Source: Streptococcus parasanguinis (lineage in GTDB: Bacteria > Bacillota > Bacilli > Lactobacillales > Streptococcaceae). From it: a stretch of 64,000 nt of DNA. The position numbers and the translations under genes were made by a program. Each line of letters starts with the position of its first letter. Within the stretch, counting starts at the first letter, position 1. The notes beneath the pieces were generated by a model. That model worked only from the letters and a program-made list of their open reading frames with translations, was not told the DNA's origin and searched no databases. Of this stretch, positions 26,369 through 35,945 are shown one piece after another. The DNA lies in contig NZ_JALDUR010000007.1 of the NCBI RefSeq assembly GCF_023109675.1, positions 1 through 64,000 on the forward strand, read 5' to 3'.

Positions 26369-27298
26369 CTAGAACTTTTTTTGATATGTCGAAGAATAAA
26401 AGTAAGATGCGGCACCAATCAAGTTGCTTTCATTATGGAAGCGAGCCGCTTGGATGGGCAAGGCCTCAAATTGTTTATGCCCTTTTTGAGAGAGCAGGTC
26501 ATGGTATTGTCGACTGATCTCATCGATCAGTAGTGGTTGACTACTAATGCCCCCTCCAATCGTCACCCTCTCAACCAAGAGCAAAGATTGAAGATTAAAA
26601 ATCAGAATAGCAATATCGTGGCAATAAGCCTGAAACAAGGATGTCAGCTCATCGTTGCCCCCTTGATCAAGAGCCTTGAAAACAGCTATACCATCTGCCT
26701 TTTCTAGGTTTAAGATGTGACTAGCCTTCTCAACAAATTGAACAGCTGAACCGGTGTTTTCCAAAAGATTGGAAATGCCTTGCAAAAAGAGTTCACGATG
26801 AAAGCGGCGATTTTCTGGTGTTCTTTCTGCCTTACCAATAGACCGAATGTATTCTGTCAGTTGCCATCCTCTCAATAGGTCACCATTAGAAAGAAGAGCG
26901 AGACCTACTCCTGTCCCCAAGACCAAGGTCGCACCACATGGACAATCTTTTAGATTACCAAGCCTTGCTTCTGCTAGACCAGCGGCTTCTCCATCATTGA
27001 GAACAGTGACGGGTACTTGAAATGTTTGTTCGAGTCTACTTGCTAGAGGAATGCCGCGCAAATATGGAATGAGACCACCTCGAAAGACAAAGCCAAGGCT
27101 CTTTTGGATCTCACCAGGGCATGAAATGGCGATCCCCTCGATTTCTTCCCTTACGGGTGTAATGATTTCTTCTAATCCTTGCCAAAACTCTTCAATCGTA
27201 AGTGGTGTTGGGATCTTGTCTGTATGAACCAATTGATAGTCCGCATCCATCAGACCATATTTTATAAAGGTTCCTCCGATATCGATGGTAAATAGCAT
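26369..27298 (-). CDS. ROK-family sugar kinase or regulator-like protein
   Basis: A 309-residue ROK protein. The ATP-binding opening MLFTIDIGGTFIKYGLMD is clear, as are GIAISCPGEI and VTVLNDGEAAGLAEA. LVLGTGVGLALL is the second phosphate loop. The usual zinc-binding signature (CxCGxxGCxE) is absent; the corresponding region reads LTEYIRSIGKAERTPENR. It begins 3 bp after the rnhB stop, so it is part of that transcript. No helix-turn-helix is present, so a kinase is more likely than a repressor. Substrate unknown, perhaps a glucoside or N-acetylated sugar. Confidence 0.75.
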   Translation of the reverse strand: MLFTIDIGGTFIKYGLMDADYQLVHTDKIPTPLTIEEFWQGLEEIITPVREEIEGIAISCPGEIQKSLGFVFRGGLIPYLRGIPLASRLEQTFQVPVTVLNDGEAAGLAEARLGNLKDCPCGATLVLGTGVGLALLSNGDLLRGWQLTEYIRSIGKAERTPENRRFHRELFLQGISNLLENTGSAVQFVEKASHILNLEKADGIAVFKALDQGGNDELTSLFQAYCHDIAILIFNLQSLLLVERVTIGGGISSQPLLIDEISRQYHDLLSQKGHKQFEALPIQAARFHNESNLIGAASYFYSSTYQKKF

Positions 27299-27301
27299 GA
27301 C

Positions 27302-28069
27302 CTAATCCTCACACATTGATTTGACGGGTTCAAATGAACGCCGATGGATAGGCGTCACTCCCAGTTGGTCGAGGCCAGCCAGATGCTTAGTAGTCCCATA
27401 ACCAGCGTTCTGAGCAAAATCATAACCCGGATATTCGCGATCAAACTCTTCCATCATCTGATCCCGAGTCACCTTGGCTACGATAGATGCTGCAGCAATG
27501 GATAAGGAGTTGGCATCCCCTTTGATGATACTAGTTTGGGAAATAGGAAGATCTAACCTCATGGCATCAATCAAAAGATGTTGGGGTTGAGGATCTAGCT
27601 GACCAATGGCCTCCATCATGGCTAGCTTCGTAGCTTCATAGATATTAACCTGGTCAATCACTTGATTGTCCTTGACGCCGATTCCGATCGCAATGGCGTT
27701 TTGGAGCACAGCCTCATAGATTTCCTTGTGTTTGGATTTTGGAATCTTTTTACTATCGTTGAGTCCTGGAATTTTACAATTTTCCGGCAGAATGACGGCC
27801 GCTGCGACGACAGGGCCAGCCAAAGGACCACGTCCCACTTCATCCACTCCTGCAATGAGCTGAATCCCTTGAGTATAAAGTTCTTTTTCATAGGCTAGCA
27901 TTTTTTCCAAACGCAAATCTTCGTCCACTTGTTTTTGGAGTTCGCGTTTTCGTTTGCTGATAGCCGCTTGAACGCCTGCTCGACCATCAAGGATCAACTC
28001 TTCAAAGAAGGGATGATCTAGCTCGTCAATCATTGCCAAACGCTCTTTAACTTCTTTAATTGTTGGCAT
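27302..28069 (-). CDS. rnhB: ribonuclease HII
   Basis: A 255-residue RNase that nicks RNA in DNA-RNA hybrids and removes misincorporated ribonucleotides. Signature [21 protein letters not shown] (about residues 73-93; Asp and Glu of the active site), [15 protein letters not shown] and [12 protein letters not shown] are all intact. The N-terminal 70-residue extension ([17 protein letters not shown]...) is usual in Gram-positive RnhB. The start overlaps the end of rbgA by 14 bp, so the two are translationally coupled. Confidence 0.95.
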   Translation of the reverse strand: MPTIKEVKERLAMIDELDHPFFEELILDGRAGVQAAISKRKRELQKQVDEDLRLEKMLAYEKELYTQGIQLIAGVDEVGRGPLAGPVVAAAVILPENCKIPGLNDSKKIPKSKHKEIYEAVLQNAIAIGIGVKDNQVIDQVNIYEATKLAMMEAIGQLDPQPQHLLIDAMRLDLPISQTSIIKGDANSLSIAAASIVAKVTRDQMMEEFDREYPGYDFAQNAGYGTTKHLAGLDQLGVTPIHRRSFEPVKSMCED

Positions 28070-28907
28070 CTATTTCACCTACACGATCCAGCGTATACCG
28101 TCCCAATTTTCCATCGCGAACATCTTTAACAAAGAGTTGGTAAAAACGGTCGTAATCCTCACGAAATCCTAATTTCTGGGTCATTTCCATAATGATTTCA
28201 GGAGCTTCTTGTTCTAGATCCATTTGTTTAAAACGTTCCTGCAAAACAGCTGGATAATGCTCTTTAAAATAGTTGAGGCCAAAGATGGTCACTTCATCCA
28301 TTGGAAGCAACTGGTCCTTGATGGCGCCAGTTAAAGCAAGCTTTAAGGCCACTTCTTCATCTTCAAACTTGGGCCAGAGAATCCCTGGGGTATCCAAAAT
28401 TTCGAGATCCTTATTGGTTTTCAACCATTGTTGCCCCTTGGTTACCCCCGGTTTATTTCCGACAACAGCAATCTTTTTCCCTGCTAAGCGGTTCATCAAA
28501 GTTGATTTCCCAGCATTAGGAATCCCGATGATCATGGTCCGAAGTGTTTCAATCTGAATCCCTCGTTCCTTCTGACGAGCAATTTTATCGGCCATCAAAG
28601 ACTTAGCAGCATCTGTGACCTTCTTAACCGTAGATTGCTCTTTGGAGTTGATAGCCAAGGTTTTAATGCCTTGAGACTCAAAATAGTCCTGCCATTCTTT
28701 TGTTGCCACAGGATCTGCCAAGTCTACCTTGTTCAAAATCATTAATTTAGGCTTATCACCAACAATTTTCGTTAACATAGGATTTTGGCTTGATAGGGGT
28801 AAACGAGCATCTACCAGAACCGTCACAAAATCCACAAATTTTAAATTTTCTTGTACTTGTCTTCTAGCTTTGGACATGTGTCCAGGAAACCATTGTATAG
28901 TTGCCAT
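28056..28907 (-). CDS. rbgA: ribosome biogenesis GTPase RbgA
   Basis: 283 residues from ATG 28907 ([11 protein letters not shown], the usual N terminus); in-frame starts upstream are less likely. A circularly permuted GTPase acting late in 50S subunit assembly. Motif order is G4 ILNKVD (about 56-61), G1 GIPNAGKST (about 129-137), and G3 LDTPG (about 172-176), followed by the C-terminal RNA-binding domain. It leads the operon rbgA-rnhB-ROK. A PGHM motif near the N terminus holds the catalytic histidine. Confidence 0.94.
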   Translation of the reverse strand: MATIQWFPGHMSKARRQVQENLKFVDFVTVLVDARLPLSSQNPMLTKIVGDKPKLMILNKVDLADPVATKEWQDYFESQGIKTLAINSKEQSTVKKVTDAAKSLMADKIARQKERGIQIETLRTMIIGIPNAGKSTLMNRLAGKKIAVVGNKPGVTKGQQWLKTNKDLEILDTPGILWPKFEDEEVALKLALTGAIKDQLLPMDEVTIFGLNYFKEHYPAVLQERFKQMDLEQEAPEIIMEMTQKLGFREDYDRFYQLFVKDVRDGKLGRYTLDRVGEIDANN

Positions 28908-29022
28908 GTTCTCCATTCCTTTCCAGTTCAATCTCTTCTATTATACCATGTTTTCTTGAATTCTCAGCCTTAAACGAGAATACAAAAAAATGAAGCTACC
29001 GAAGTAACTTCTATTTCATATT

Positions 29023-29361
29023 CTAGCGAATTTGCTCAAAATGCAAATGCACGGCGATATGATCACCATAGCCGCTCCGTTCCAAATCACGTTGCAAGCG
29101 ATAAGAAATATAGTGTTCAGCAATGGTAATATAACCAGCACCAAGTAAACGGTGCTCAACCATTGACTGGATCATGCTGATCGTCGCACGTTCCACTTTA
29201 GCTTCTTCCAAATCCATCACAACTTTCTTGGTCACTTGCGCCAAGTTTTGGCGAAGATCATCCGTCAAGACATAAACTGTTTGTGCTGCCTTCAAAACAG
29301 CTTGATAGATTTTATCTGGGTCAAATTCTACAACTTCACCACTACGTTTAATGACTTCCAT
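29023..29361 (-). CDS. stand-alone ATP-cone domain protein
   Basis: 112 residues from ATG 29361, preceded by AAGGAGAAT. Nearly the whole protein is an ATP-cone (EVIKRSGEVVEFDPDKIYQA, then VTKKVVMDLEE and SMIQSMVEHRLL), the allosteric nucleotide-sensing module found at the N terminus of anaerobic ribonucleotide reductase and in NrdR. Here neither a zinc ribbon nor a catalytic domain is attached. It might sense ATP/dATP for a partner enzyme. A single-gene unit between rbgA and dapA; partner unknown. Confidence 0.65.
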   Translation of the reverse strand: MEVIKRSGEVVEFDPDKIYQAVLKAAQTVYVLTDDLRQNLAQVTKKVVMDLEEAKVERATISMIQSMVEHRLLGAGYITIAEHYISYRLQRDLERSGYGDHIAVHLHFEQIR

Positions 29362-29432
29362 CTTATTCTCCTTGATCATCAATATACTTCTATTATCTTA
29401 ATAAATAGGGGATTTGTCAAGAATCTAAGACA

Positions 29433-30368
29433 TCAATAATCCGGACGAAGAACTCCCGTAATGATTTCTTTGGTCGCGTGGTAATCCCCATCCACTACAA
29501 CCTTGATAATGCGCTTCGCTTCCTCAGCAGGAGCTGGCACTAATGGTAAACGAGTTGGCCCCGCTTCAAAGCCCATATAGTTTAAAACAGCTTTGACAGG
29601 AGCTGGACTCGGATAAGAAAAGAGAGCATTGACTTTAGGGATAAATTGACGTTGGATGGCTGCAGCTTTTTTTATATCGTTGTGCTCAATGGCTTGGAAC
29701 ATCTCATACATTTCATCTCCATTTGTATGAGAGGCTACTGAGATCACCCCATCAGCTCCAAGGTTCATAGCATGGAAAGCATCTCCATCTTCCCCTGTAT
29801 AGACGAGAAATTCTTCGGGCTTGTGTTCAATCAAGTAGGCCATATTAGCCAGGGTTGTACACTCTTTTACCCCAATGATATTTGGGTGTTCTGCCAAACG
29901 AAGCATGGTTTCTGGTGTCATTTCGACAACCACTCGCCCTGGAATATTGTAGATAATAATCGGAAGATTAGATGCATCCGCAATCGCTTTAAAGTGTTGA
30001 TACATTCCTTCTTGGGATGGTTTGTTGTAGTAAGGGACGATAGCCAATCCTGCTGCAAAGCCACCAAAAGCATCCACTTCTTTAACGAACTCAATCGAGT
30101 CGCGGGTTTCATTGGTTCCGACACCAGCGATCAAAGGAACTCGACCATTGACAATCTTTTGAACAGCCGCAAAGAGTTGCAATTCCTCATCGTGGGTCAG
30201 AGTTGGACTTTCCGCAGTCGTTCCAGCTAAGAGAATCCCGTCTGTATGATGAGCCAAGAGGTGCTCGATCAAGTCAGGAAGAGCATCAAAATTAATGCTC
30301 CCATCTTCATGGAAGGGGGTGATAAATGCAGTGATGATTTTACAATCTTTTAAATCATTATAAGACAT
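29433..30368 (-). CDS. dapA: 4-hydroxy-tetrahydrodipicolinate synthase
   Basis: A 311-residue aldolase-class enzyme condensing pyruvate with aspartate semialdehyde, the first step of the lysine/diaminopimelate branch. Landmarks: [28 protein letters not shown], the tyrosine in IIYNIPGR and the Schiff-base lysine in IIGVKECTT. It lies downstream of asd, which makes its substrate, and dapB acts next in the pathway but is 31 kb away. An extragenic hairpin element fills the 140 bp between asd and dapA. Confidence 0.93.
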   Translation of the reverse strand: MSYNDLKDCKIITAFITPFHEDGSINFDALPDLIEHLLAHHTDGILLAGTTAESPTLTHDEELQLFAAVQKIVNGRVPLIAGVGTNETRDSIEFVKEVDAFGGFAAGLAIVPYYNKPSQEGMYQHFKAIADASNLPIIIYNIPGRVVVEMTPETMLRLAEHPNIIGVKECTTLANMAYLIEHKPEEFLVYTGEDGDAFHAMNLGADGVISVASHTNGDEMYEMFQAIEHNDIKKAAAIQRQFIPKVNALFSYPSPAPVKAVLNYMGFEAGPTRLPLVPAPAEEAKRIIKVVVDGDYHATKEIITGVLRPDY

Positions 30369-30508
30369 AGAAAAACCTTTCTCTATATAAGAAAGAGGCT
30401 GGGGTCTGCTTGCCTTTGCCTCATGATCTGTTCATAAAAACAAGTTGATTCGTTAGAAAGCTGAGGAAGAAATCAAACTCTTCGAGTTGCTGATTTCTGT
30501 TTCGCTCC
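30369..30508. repeat. extragenic palindromic element between asd and dapA
   Basis: On the - strand, right after the asd stop, GGGAGCGAAACAGAAATCA opens an imperfect hairpin that closes with TTTGATTTCTTCCTCAGC. A closely similar hairpin start, GGGAGCGAGACGAAATCA, is found at about 40179-40196. A second part near 30392 (AGAGGCTGGGGTC) resembles the AGGCTGGGAC stem of other intergenic regions here. It looks like a member of a dispersed repeat family and may act as an mRNA stabiliser or weak terminator. Confidence 0.5.
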
Positions 30509-31585
30509 CTACTTCAACTCAAATTTCAACTCAGCTGTTGGACGTACAAGTCCACGTTCGTGAAGAGTTTCTGCGATTTGGACTGAGTTCCAAGCAGCTC
30601 CTTTAAGAAGGTTATCTGAAACAACCCACATGTGGATTCCTTTTTCAGCATCCAAGTCTTTACGAATCCGTCCAACGAAGGTATCGCGTGATCCGACCGC
30701 ATTAACGGCTTGTGGGTAGACTTGGTGAGCAACATCGTCTTCAAGAACTGCACCTGGGAATTCTGCAATAGCAGCTTTCACTTCATCAATTGGTGCCACT
30801 TCTTTTGTTTCAATGTAGACTGACTCTGAGTGAGCTGACAAGACTGGAATCCGCACACAAGTTGCTGACACGGCAATGCTATCGTCTTCCATAATTTTCT
30901 TAGTCTCGTTTGTCATCTTCATTTCTTCGTAAGTATAGTCATTTTCTGTGAAGACGTCAATTTGTGGAAGAGCGTTGAAAGCAATTGGGTAATGTTTTTT
31001 ATCACCACCTGAAGGCAAGATTTCAGCTTTGACATCGCGTGGGTTGACCCCATCATTCAAGACTTCCTTCAACTCACGTTGGGTTTCAAGAATAGCTCCC
31101 ATACCGGCACCTGAAACAGCTTGGTAAGTAGATACGATGATACGGTCCAAGCCCCATTTTTGACGAACTGGCTCAAGAGCGACCATCATTTGGATTGTTG
31201 AACAGTTTGGACAAGAGATGATTCCGTTGTGAGCATCAAGAGCATGTGCATTCACTTCAGGAACTACCAATGGGACATCCGGATTTTGACGGAAATAAGA
31301 AGTGTTATCAACCACTACTGCGCCTGCTTTCACCGCATAAGGTGCATATTTGGCAGATGTTGAACCACCAGCTGAGAAAAGAGCAATATCAACGCCTTCA
31401 AAAGCATCTTCAGTCGTTTCCTCAATGGTCACGTCTTGCCCTTTAAATTGCAAGACTTTTCCTGCAGAACGTGCTGACGCAAGGTAGCGAATTTTATCGA
31501 TTGGAAGAGTAGATTCTTCCAACATTTTGATCATTTGAGCACCAACGGCACCTGTAGCACCGACAACAGCAACTGTGTATCCCAT
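30509..31585 (-). CDS. asd: aspartate-semialdehyde dehydrogenase
   Basis: 358 residues from ATG 31585 ([15 protein letters not shown]), preceded by AAAGAGGA. NADP-dependent reduction of aspartyl phosphate to the semialdehyde, branch point for lysine/cell-wall precursors, threonine and methionine. The N-terminal Rossmann glycine motif is GATGAVG; the active-site cysteine is in [11 protein letters not shown] (about 126-136); the catalytic His region is [12 protein letters not shown]. Followed by dapA. The upstream in-frame extension is not supported by a ribosome-binding site. Confidence 0.95.
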   Translation of the reverse strand: MGYTVAVVGATGAVGAQMIKMLEESTLPIDKIRYLASARSAGKVLQFKGQDVTIEETTEDAFEGVDIALFSAGGSTSAKYAPYAVKAGAVVVDNTSYFRQNPDVPLVVPEVNAHALDAHNGIISCPNCSTIQMMVALEPVRQKWGLDRIIVSTYQAVSGAGMGAILETQRELKEVLNDGVNPRDVKAEILPSGGDKKHYPIAFNALPQIDVFTENDYTYEEMKMTNETKKIMEDDSIAVSATCVRIPVLSAHSESVYIETKEVAPIDEVKAAIAEFPGAVLEDDVAHQVYPQAVNAVGSRDTFVGRIRKDLDAEKGIHMWVVSDNLLKGAAWNSVQIAETLHERGLVRPTAELKFELK

Positions 31586-31673
31586 AGTAAATCCTCTTTC
31601 AAAATTTTCTAAAAATTGAGTATTTGTACTATTATACAATTTTTTGGCATAAATGAAAAGTACCAACAGTAGG

Positions 31674-31701
31674 AAAAAATCCTGATTCTAAGACCAGGAT
31701 T
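31674..31701 (-). terminator. terminator after the lemA-like gene
   Basis: Stem AATCCTGGTC / GATTCAGGATT-type hairpin on the - strand followed by a T run. It is nearly the same hairpin as the one that ends the candidate small RNA at 33383-33413. Confidence 0.8.
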
Positions 31702-31730
31702 CTTGATGGTTATTTATCATAAATAGCTCT

Positions 31731-32285
31731 TTAGTTCAGGTCATAGTTCAAGTCGCTTAAATCTTTCTTACCTTGTGTTTCTTCAGCAAGAAATGGAACT
31801 TGATGGATCCCCTTTAAACCTGCTACGATAGACGCCGGAAATGAAACAATTTCTTGATTAATGTGGCTGACATTACTGTTGACAATTCGCTTCGCTGCAG
31901 CAAGATCTTCATTTTCGTCAGCGATTTCCTTTTGCAAGGCTAAGAATTGATTAGAAGACAAGAGCTCTGGATAATTTTCACCAACTGCACGAATTTGTGT
32001 CAAGACATCGTTTTGATTGGTAATAACTTGGTTGGATTCTTGAATTGTTGCTCCTTGGCGTAAAGCAACTAAATCAGTGAAAATCTGTTGCTCATGTTTG
32101 GCATAGGCTTTGGCTACTTTTAGCATTTCCGAAATGGTATCATAGCGTTTTACAAGAACGATATCGACCGTTCTCTTTGATTCTTCAATGGTTACTAGAT
32201 AGCGATTGAGGCGATTTCCTACACTAATAAACCAAATGGCCAATAGGACAAGAAATAATAGGATGATTCCAATAATGACGTTCAT
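31731..32285 (-). CDS. LemA family protein
   Basis: A 184-residue protein with one N-terminal membrane segment (MNVIIGIILLFLVLLAIWFI), a short outside tail being typical, then a long helical domain. The family pattern is present: NRLNRYLVTIEESKRTVDIVLVKR, YDTISEMLKVAKAY, ENYPELLSSNQFLALQ and IVSFPASIVAGLKG. LemA proteins are common and structurally known, but their job is unclear. The start overlaps the end of the upstream membrane protein by 4 bp (ATGA), so they are coupled; a LemA plus DUF3137-like pair is a recurrent arrangement. Confidence 0.85.
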   Translation of the reverse strand: MNVIIGIILLFLVLLAIWFISVGNRLNRYLVTIEESKRTVDIVLVKRYDTISEMLKVAKAYAKHEQQIFTDLVALRQGATIQESNQVITNQNDVLTQIRAVGENYPELLSSNQFLALQKEIADENEDLAAAKRIVNSNVSHINQEIVSFPASIVAGLKGIHQVPFLAEETQGKKDLSDLNYDLN

Positions 32286-33283
32286 GATGCTTCTCCTTCA
32301 AAAATTGCTGTTATTTCTTTAATTAAAGCTAGTTCTCTGCATAATTTATGATATTCAGATACCAAAGATAGTTGATCAATATCTTCCGGTTTTTGGGGAG
32401 TCGGAAAGATATAGCGATCGGTATACAAAGAAATAAATAGTTTCTTGTCTTTCAAAAATACACACATGGCATTTTGAGAAATTTGTCGATCAAACCATTC
32501 CAACATCTTAGGGGTGAGAAATTTACGGGCAGACAGTTCGTCCGTGCAGTAGATATTGTAATTTTCGTTATTGCGAATATCCTCGGTTTCAATCTGCACT
32601 TCATCCCCTCTGGCTCCAGGATAAACCCCATTCACCTCCCTCTTAAAAAGAAAGGATTTCTTGGTCGGAACCACCCGAAGATGACCAGAGAAATTGATCG
32701 GTAGACATAAAGAGAACACTTGTCCAAGAAAATCTGTAACTTCCACATGTTCCGTCCTCGTATGTCCATTAGACGTCCGGTAACGAGTCTCCGTATGATG
32801 GGCATAGAGATTTGACACCGTTAGCTCTTTGTCATCATGAAACGATAGTTCTTTGAAACATAGAAAATCAGTCGATCGAGGACATAAATGCGAGAGAGCT
32901 TCAGAAGGGATGGAACCGTCCTCTTTGATCGAAGCCTTAGGAAAAACTTCCTTTAATACAGGCGACAGGATATCATCAAGATAGATCTCATCGTTCGAAC
33001 GAATTCGATCCCCAAACAAGGCTTTTCGTTTTTTATATTGCGGCCAATAATACAAACCAACAACTAAAAGGATCAAAGGAATAGCTGCAAAACGCAATAA
33101 AATGAGAGACAGTATGGCGCAAATAATACCAAAAGATCGCAAAACATTCCACTGAAGATTGTTCTTCATCTGTTCTCGGATCAATCCGATGGCATCCTGA
33201 AATTGTTTGGAGTTTTCAAGCTCTTCAATTTTTTGCGAATAGTCTGTAGATGCTGAATCATTAGAATGATAGAAATCTCCCAA
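32282..33283 (-). CDS. DUF3137-like membrane protein, LemA partner
   Basis: A 333-residue protein. Residues 1-45 are hydrophilic; two close membrane segments follow (about 48-80, FGIICAILSLILLRFAAIPLILLV region), then a large cytoplasmic domain with strand-rich stretches (VSNLYAHHTETRYRTSN, VTDFLGQVFSLC, FLFKREVNGVYPGARG). This matches DUF3137, usually next to LemA. The C-terminal QLSLVSEYHKLCRELALIKEI is helical. No enzyme motif. It shares a 4-bp overlap with lemA. Upstream lies a terminator-ended non-coding RNA locus. Confidence 0.65.
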   Translation of the reverse strand: MGDFYHSNDSASTDYSQKIEELENSKQFQDAIGLIREQMKNNLQWNVLRSFGIICAILSLILLRFAAIPLILLVVGLYYWPQYKKRKALFGDRIRSNDEIYLDDILSPVLKEVFPKASIKEDGSIPSEALSHLCPRSTDFLCFKELSFHDDKELTVSNLYAHHTETRYRTSNGHTRTEHVEVTDFLGQVFSLCLPINFSGHLRVVPTKKSFLFKREVNGVYPGARGDEVQIETEDIRNNENYNIYCTDELSARKFLTPKMLEWFDRQISQNAMCVFLKDKKLFISLYTDRYIFPTPQKPEDIDQLSLVSEYHKLCRELALIKEITAIFEGEAS

Positions 33284-33382
33284 TCAACTCCACTCCTTTC
33301 TGACCTAGGCACTTTACTATATTATAACACCAACATAACTTTGTAGCAACTGTATTATAATAGTTTTGGTATTTTGAAGGTA

Positions 33383-33536
33383 CAAAAAAATCCTGATCCG
33401 AAGACCAGGATTTGAGGCACCTTTCGGTGAGAACAGCCGGTTCACACAACTGTTCAAGGTCCGCTCCTGCGTTACAATTGAATGTAGACCTCCTCAGCGC
33501 AAAAGGCTCCTAAGAGCCAATCGACTCATCGCATGA
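33383..33536 (-). ncRNA. candidate free-standing structured RNA, about 150 nt
   Basis: A TTGACA/TAAACT promoter (33541-33570) and a strong terminator (TCCTGGTC-TTCG-GATCAGGA then seven T, 33384-33410) bracket about 150 bases with no reading frame. In between on the - strand are several short perfect hairpins: GGCTC-TTAG-GAGCC, TACA-TTCAAT-TGTA, GAACAG/CTGTTC and CACC-GAAA-GGTG. It does not match tmRNA, SRP RNA, T-box or any riboswitch I can recall. It could be a small regulatory RNA or a leader whose terminator controls the downstream membrane-protein gene. Confidence 0.55.
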
Positions 33537-33540
33537 ATCT

Positions 33541-33570
33541 AGTTTACCATGAACATCCACAAACTGTCAA
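33541..33570 (-). promoter_or_regulatory. promoter of the candidate RNA
   Basis: Leftward TTGACA (33565-33570), 18-bp spacer, TAAACT (33541-33546). The -35 box overlaps the stop-codon region of the AlkD-like gene. Confidence 0.6.
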
Positions 33571-34226
33571 GAAGGTAAGTACTTGCTTCCTTCCCGAATG
33601 CTTAATGGTGACAACTGATCTCGATAGCGGTCGATAAAGGCCCCTACCCAATCCGGATTGACCTTGGAATAGTTGCGTAAGCTCCAGCCAATTGCCTTAT
33701 TTATAAAGAACTCGCTTTGACCTAGATTATTGAGGATCACTTTTTCTAACAAATCCGTATCTGTTTTTTCTTTCCTCATAAGCTGGTGATCAATGGCAAT
33801 CCGCCTCAACCAAAAGTCCTGATCCATACTCCAATCCAGCATAACCTGCTTGGTTTGTGGATAGTGAAAAGTAATCTCTCCGATGATAAGGTCCAATTGA
33901 TCTATACTGTCCCACCATGATTTGGTTTGAGCCAATTCCTTTAGCTTTGGCAAATCTTCAGGTCTAAGCTCCTTCTTCTTTTTATCCAGATAATCCATAG
34001 CAATATATTGAAACTCACGGTAAGGTTGCTGCCAACACTCTTCCACAAAAGCCCAATCAATTGGATTCTTTATGAAAAGCTTAAAAAAATCTCTTTCAAT
34101 CTTTTTGAGAATTGGTTTTTGAACGCCAAGAAAGCTGAATTTATTTTTCATATAAGCTTCCATTGCTGAGACTTTCGCTGGATCAGCTTGGTTTTCTAAC
34201 AATTTCAAAAGAATTTTTGTATCCAT
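33567..34226 (-). CDS. DNA alkylation repair protein (AlkD-like)
   Basis: A 219-residue all-helical HEAT-repeat protein. AlkD-type enzymes excise positively charged alkylated bases. Family segments: MEAYMKNKFSFLGVQKPILK, WQQPYREFQYIAMDYL, TKSWWDSIDQLD (with the catalytic-aspartate type W-D-x-x-D), WLRRIAIDHQL, and INKAIGWSLRNYSK. The length is normal. It stands 15 bp downstream of the cardiolipin synthase gene and is probably co-transcribed. Confidence 0.85.
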   Translation of the reverse strand: MDTKILLKLLENQADPAKVSAMEAYMKNKFSFLGVQKPILKKIERDFFKLFIKNPIDWAFVEECWQQPYREFQYIAMDYLDKKKKELRPEDLPKLKELAQTKSWWDSIDQLDLIIGEITFHYPQTKQVMLDWSMDQDFWLRRIAIDHQLMRKEKTDTDLLEKVILNNLGQSEFFINKAIGWSLRNYSKVNPDWVGAFIDRYRDQLSPLSIREGSKYLPS

Positions 34227-34241
34227 ATGATTCCTCCTTTT

Positions 34242-35816
34242 TTACATCAAAGGTCCAATCAAAGAAAAAAGATAGCCACCCAGACGATGAACCATAGGTA
34301 TTTTTGATAAACTTTCTAAAGTGACTTCCTCTGAGAGAGCCTGGGTTTTCTCAAAATCTTCTTCAATCTTTAGCACTTCCAGATTTTTGTAGAGATAAAC
34401 CCCATCTTCAAAATTTTGATAAAGACTTCGGTAGTCTGTATTAATGGTTCCTACCACAGCTTGTTGGCTATCAGAAACATAAACTTTAGCATGGACAAAA
34501 CCTGGGGTATAACGGAAAATACGGACGCCAGCATCCAAGAGCACTTTAAAATAGGTCGTCGCAATATCAAAGGCATATTGTTTATCTGGAATCCCTGGCA
34601 TAATGATCCGAACATCTACTCCGCGTTTGGCCGCGAAAGTCATAGCTCTAACCAATTCGTCATCCAAGATCAAATAAGGGGTCATGATGTGAACATAATC
34701 GGTCGATGTATTCAGTAAATGAAGATAAACATCCTCAGCCACTTTGTGATAGGTCAATGGTGAATTGCCATAAGGGAGTACAAAGCCCTGACTCTTTCTT
34801 TGTTGAGGTTTTTCTTGTAGATAGCGCTCCATATCCCTTTTATCTTCTATTCCAGTCACTGTCCACATGGTCAAAAAGAGAGCTTTTAGCGTTTGAACTG
34901 CTGAACCATCTAATCGAAGGGCCGTATCCTTCCAATGACCAAAGCGTTCTCGTTTATTGACATACTCATCAGCGATATTAACGCCACCAGTATAAGCAAA
35001 TTGACCATCAATCACTGTAATCTTTCGATGGTCTCGGTAATTGTAATAGGTTGATAGAATAGGCTTGACTGGTGAGAAGGCCTGAGCTTTAATGCCAACC
35101 TTGTGCAAGCGCTCGATATAATCGTAGGACAAGGTAGTCATCTCATTCATCCCATCAAACATGACACGAACATCCAGACCTGCCTTGGCCTTCTCCTCCA
35201 AAATGGCTAAAATCTCGCCCCACATGATCCCTTCGTCAATAATGAAATATTCCATAAAGATATAACGCTCCGCCTTTTTCAAATCCTCCAACAAGGCTGG
35301 TAGCATGTCATCTCCAAGTGGAAAATAGGTGACCTCTGTGTCTCTGTAGATAGGAAACTGGGCTGGACTATGCTCCAGAAAATAAGCTAATTTCTGTAAT
35401 TGGCGATCACTTTGGGATAAATAATCAGCAACTTCTGGATCGGTGCTTAGATAGTCGGATACCTGCACTGTAGCATTCTCAAGTCGTTTCTTCAAGCGTC
35501 TTACACCCAAATCAGCTAACGAAAAATAGAGCAGAGCCGTCCCAAAAATTGGAAAGAGGGAAATGATAATTATCCAGGACAGCTTGGAACGAGAATCCAT
35601 TGAACGATTGAGCAAGTAAAAGAAGGTAAAGACACTCAACAAGTGTTCCCATAAGATAACGGATGGGAAATGCTCTTGTAGGCTGAGATATGAAAAGACA
35701 AGAAAGGCCAATTCCAGTAAGAAGAACAGGAGAATGGGAACCTTTCGGTTAAGTAGAATTTTGGCCCATCTGGAGGGCTTTTGGGGTAACAGTCTAGCAC
35801 TCTGTTCTTGAGTCAT
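34242..35816 (-). CDS. cls: cardiolipin synthase
   Basis: 524 residues from ATG 35816, preceded by AAAGGAG. Two N-terminal membrane segments (about 25-80) precede a phospholipase D-type catalytic region with two HKD motifs: HRKITVIDGQFAYTGG (about 243-258) and HAKVYVSDSQQAVVGTIN (about 432-449). It condenses two phosphatidylglycerols to cardiolipin at the membrane. The C-terminal hydrophobic YLFSLIGPLM is usual. The family and residues are complete. Confidence 0.93.
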   Translation of the reverse strand: MTQEQSARLLPQKPSRWAKILLNRKVPILLFFLLELAFLVFSYLSLQEHFPSVILWEHLLSVFTFFYLLNRSMDSRSKLSWIIIISLFPIFGTALLYFSLADLGVRRLKKRLENATVQVSDYLSTDPEVADYLSQSDRQLQKLAYFLEHSPAQFPIYRDTEVTYFPLGDDMLPALLEDLKKAERYIFMEYFIIDEGIMWGEILAILEEKAKAGLDVRVMFDGMNEMTTLSYDYIERLHKVGIKAQAFSPVKPILSTYYNYRDHRKITVIDGQFAYTGGVNIADEYVNKRERFGHWKDTALRLDGSAVQTLKALFLTMWTVTGIEDKRDMERYLQEKPQQRKSQGFVLPYGNSPLTYHKVAEDVYLHLLNTSTDYVHIMTPYLILDDELVRAMTFAAKRGVDVRIIMPGIPDKQYAFDIATTYFKVLLDAGVRIFRYTPGFVHAKVYVSDSQQAVVGTINTDYRSLYQNFEDGVYLYKNLEVLKIEEDFEKTQALSEEVTLESLSKIPMVHRLGGYLFSLIGPLM

Positions 35817-35945
35817 ATAGGCTCCTTTCATGTAGGGGAGATCATCACAACTTTCCGGTCTCTTTCAGTAATTTTATTAGTATCATTTTAGCCTATGAAA
35901 AAGTCGGGGATAATTAGCTATTGCAATTTACAAATGTCGTGATTT

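Noticed and set aside
33383-33536. Hammerhead-like GATGAGTC and GAAA pieces in the candidate RNA
   Set aside because: The CUGAUGA core is not complete, and the GAAA is a tetraloop inside a CACC/GGTG stem.
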